A stretch of DNA of 6,223 bases from Chlamydiota bacterium (GTDB lineage Bacteria > Chlamydiota > Chlamydiia > Chlamydiales > Rhabdochlamydiaceae), in assembly GCA_013041585.1 (NCBI GenBank), contig JABEVM010000033.1, forward strand, positions 1 to 6,223. The letters are read 5' to 3'. Every line of letters starts with the position of its first letter. The stretch's first letter is position 1. The notes beneath the pieces were generated by a model. It worked only from the letters and a program-made list of their open reading frames with translations, had not been told where the DNA came from and ran no database searches. The position numbers and the translations under genes are program-made. Positions 6,015 to 6,223 of the stretch are shown piece after piece.

Positions 6015-6220
6015 CATCGAATTTTAAACTTTTGACCACGAGTCATACGTGTCCCTTGAGGTAAGCGTTTGATAAATTTTTTCTGTCCATCAGGAAACAT
6101 CTCTACAAGACATCCATTTTCGCTTAGAAGTACGCTATTACCCGATGCCAGCGCTGCCCAGTACGCTTGTTTGAATGCTACCTCCGCCAGCTCCGGAATG
6201 TGTTTTTCAAGAAAATTCAT
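6014..6220 (-). CDS. Small conserved-looking protein of unknown function
   Basis: The 68-residue protein is convergent with the epimerase gene. I do not recognise a named family. It has a probable amphipathic helix at 3-25 (FLEKHIPELAEVAFKQAYW), a likely beta segment at 29-43 (SVLLSENGCLVEMFP) with an Asn-Gly turn, a Pro-Asp-Gly turn at 43-45, and a strongly basic tail (KKFIKRLP and onward) ending Lys-Ile-Arg. There is no signal peptide or membrane segment. The composition is protein-like and the ORF fills the space up to the epimerase gene, so I take it as real. The ATG at 6220 lies three bases from the window edge, so its ribosome site cannot be seen and the true start could lie further upstream. 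Confidence 0.65.
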   Translation of the reverse strand: MNFLEKHIPELAEVAFKQAYWAALASGNSVLLSENGCLVEMFPDGQKKFIKRLPQGTRMTRGQKFKIR

Positions 6221-6223
6221 TTC

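Noticed and set aside
5769..6017. Minus-strand 82-codon frame opposite the end of the epimerase
   Set aside because: It is antisense to an unmistakable epimerase C-terminus and overlaps the stop region of the small convergent gene.
1..6223. CRISPR array, tRNA, rRNA or multi-gene defence system
   Set aside because: I see no regularly spaced repeats, cloverleaf-like sequence or recognisable defence genes.

Overview
This is an AT-rich window from what looks like a host-associated bacterium, most plausibly a chlamydia-related or Legionella-like amoeba symbiont. That placement is inference. It rests on a YopT/C58-like candidate effector, two tandem outer-membrane barrels of a type I associate from memory with amoeba-dwelling intracellular bacteria, long A/T homopolymers and a transposable element. 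No rRNA or other phylogenetic marker is present, so the lineage is not proven.

Layout, left to right. Positions 1-235 are a non-coding AT-rich leader with one interrupted hairpin. A single plus-strand gene (236-1231) encodes a 331-residue protein with a Cys/His/Asp arrangement resembling YopT-type cysteine proteases. A complete IS5-family, IS903-group insertion sequence follows (1319-2432), with perfect 18-bp terminal inverted repeats, a 9-bp target duplication and an intact transposase. It sits inside a small minus-strand gene of unknown function. Removing the element and one duplication copy shows that this gene originally ended at 1250, just short of the convergent effector gene. It also carries a one-base shift at an A8 tract, so it is doubly broken.

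Upstream of the broken gene on the minus strand lie two tandem paralogous outer-membrane beta-barrel precursors (2742-3752 and 3850-4857), each with a signal peptide and a C-terminal phenylalanine. A divergent region of about 140 bp separates them from a plus-strand NAD-dependent sugar epimerase (5001-5966) of the UDP-glucuronate 4-epimerase type. A small convergent minus-strand gene of unknown function (6014-6220) closes the window.

Functionally the window is a set of surface and host-interaction genes: a possible secreted protease, two surface barrels, and an enzyme supplying an activated sugar for surface polysaccharide. They are not one operon. The minus-strand block (barrel 2, barrel 1, broken small gene) is the only likely co-directional unit. 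The strongest observations are the candidate C58-like effector and the exactly reconstructable IS plus frameshift inactivation of the small gene.
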